This document shows, piece after piece, positions 6,552 to 6,646 of a stretch of DNA of 6,646 nucleotides. Within the stretch, counting starts at the first letter, position 1; each line of letters opens with the position of its first letter. Made by a program: the position numbers and the translations under genes. Source of the stretch: an uncultured Planctomycetaceae bacterium (GTDB taxonomy: Bacteria > Planctomycetota > Planctomycetia > Pirellulales > Lacipirellulaceae). A model generated the notes under the pieces. The model saw only the letters and a program-made list of their open reading frames with translations. It was not told the DNA's origin and made no database searches. The stretch lies in the NCBI GenBank assembly GCA_937860165.1, contig CALMBE010000553.1:1-6646 (forward strand), written 5' to 3'.

Positions 6552-6574
6552 GGTGGAGTCAAGTGGATAGCCCT
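6552..6574 (-). repeat. Right terminal inverted repeat of the IS1595-family element
   Basis: This is an exact reverse complement of the left repeat (5563-5585), starting GGTGGAGTCAAGTGGATA and ending at T6574. It lies 17 bases after the transposase stop codon and 18 bases before the tRNA-like sequence. Confidence 0.9.
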
Positions 6575-6591
6575 ATCAAACGGATAGGTAC

Positions 6592-6646
6592 GACTTAAAA
6601 TCCAGTGGGGGGTAACCCTCGTGCGGGTTCGAGTCCCGCCTCGGCT
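6592..6646 (+). tRNA. tRNA-Leu(UAA), 3' part only
   Basis: The sequence contains an anticodon loop CTTAAAA with anticodon TAA (6596-6598) and the 3' anticodon stem TCCAG (6601-6605). Next is a long variable arm, GGGGG-TAA-CCCTC, typical of the class II leucine tRNAs. The T arm is GCGGG-TTCGAGT-CCCGC (6623-6639), and a seven-base acceptor strand CTCGGCT (6640-6646) reaches nucleotide 72 at the window edge. The discriminator base and any CCA lie beyond. The matching 5' acceptor strand (AGCCGAG) and D arm are absent. Bases 6589-6593 (TACGA) pair with TCCAG at only two standard positions plus a G-T wobble. The sequence becomes tRNA-like only about 18 bases after the IS1595 end. GGATAGGTACGACTT faintly recalls a leucine D arm with bases missing, so a decayed 5' half is an alternative to an att-type fragment. 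Confidence 0.75.

Larger units (their letters stand above)
5563..6574 (+). mobile_element. IS1595-family insertion sequence, 1,012 bp
   Basis: The element is bounded by perfect 23-bp terminal inverted repeats and carries one IS1595-type transposase gene that fills most of its length. This size and layout match the family. IS1595-family elements normally create 8-bp target duplications. Here the flanking octamers are TGTCCGCA (5555-5562) and ATCAAACG (6575-6582), which do not match, and shifting the boundary by one base does not help. The left side is the ISKra4-type gene and the right side is tRNA-Leu sequence. The two flanks were therefore probably not contiguous before insertion, and a deletion or recombination on one side is likely. 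Confidence 0.85.

Noticed and set aside
6205..6587. Continuation of the IS1595 transposase in its first frame to 6587
   Set aside because: After about 6189 this frame loses all family similarity (PPHGRQRGLPGARS...) and runs through the terminal repeat, while the other frame carries the conserved C-terminal motifs.
6575..6600. A group I intron 3' end in the tRNA-Leu(UAA) anticodon loop
   Set aside because: Such introns are known at this tRNA position in cyanobacteria and plastids, but here CTT runs straight into AAAATCC as in an unspliced-free loop, no terminal G precedes the expected 3' exon, and no intron core is visible in the 20 bases before the IS end.
1..6646. CRISPR array, toxin-antitoxin pair, defence or retron-like system
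   Set aside because: No regularly spaced direct repeats, no small adjacent gene pairs and no reverse transcriptase or nuclease-helicase motifs were found; the beta-CASP, LOG and TlpA genes are ordinary housekeeping-type families.

Overview
The window looks like chromosomal or metagenome-assembled DNA from a planctomycete, most likely of the Pirellulales type. The reasons are a DUF1080 (3-keto-disaccharide hydrolase-like) protein with the planctomycete-style ending VRFRNIWIKPLDD, a long-form LOG-family protein, a secreted helical-plus-TlpA thioredoxin protein, and weak or variable Shine-Dalgarno signals. This is judged from recalled family sequences; no search was run.

Layout. Positions 1-577 are visibly richer in G+C than the genes that follow and hold no convincing intact gene. 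The best signal there is the apparent C-terminal half of a type IV prepilin-like protein (about 296-559) with no open frame leading into it. Three intact genes follow on the + strand: a metallo-beta-lactamase/beta-CASP ribonuclease-like protein (578-1963), a LOG-family protein (2088-2933) and an exported TlpA-like thiol-disulfide protein (3115-4329). A 44-base pure-pyrimidine tract, a palindrome and a candidate promoter lie between the last two. A DUF1080 gene (4387 to about 5065) runs convergently on the - strand. It has lost its native start.

From about 5100 to the right edge the DNA is a pile-up of mobile-element debris. An ISKra4-type transposase fragment (5194-5553) lies over the broken 5' side of the DUF1080 gene. 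It is interrupted by a complete-looking 1,012-bp IS1595-family element (5563-6574) with perfect 23-bp terminal inverted repeats. That element's own transposase is frameshifted just before its second catalytic aspartate. Eighteen bases after the element the sequence becomes the 3' half of a tRNA-Leu(UAA), from the anticodon loop to nucleotide 72, where the window ends. No matching 5' half is present, so this is either an att-like end of an integrated element or a tRNA broken by rearrangement.

The three intact genes do not form an obvious pathway: RNA processing, cytokinin riboside-monophosphate-type hydrolysis and periplasmic redox. I found no CRISPR array, defence system or clear new multi-gene system. 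The right-hand junction (nested elements plus half a tRNA) is the part most worth following up.
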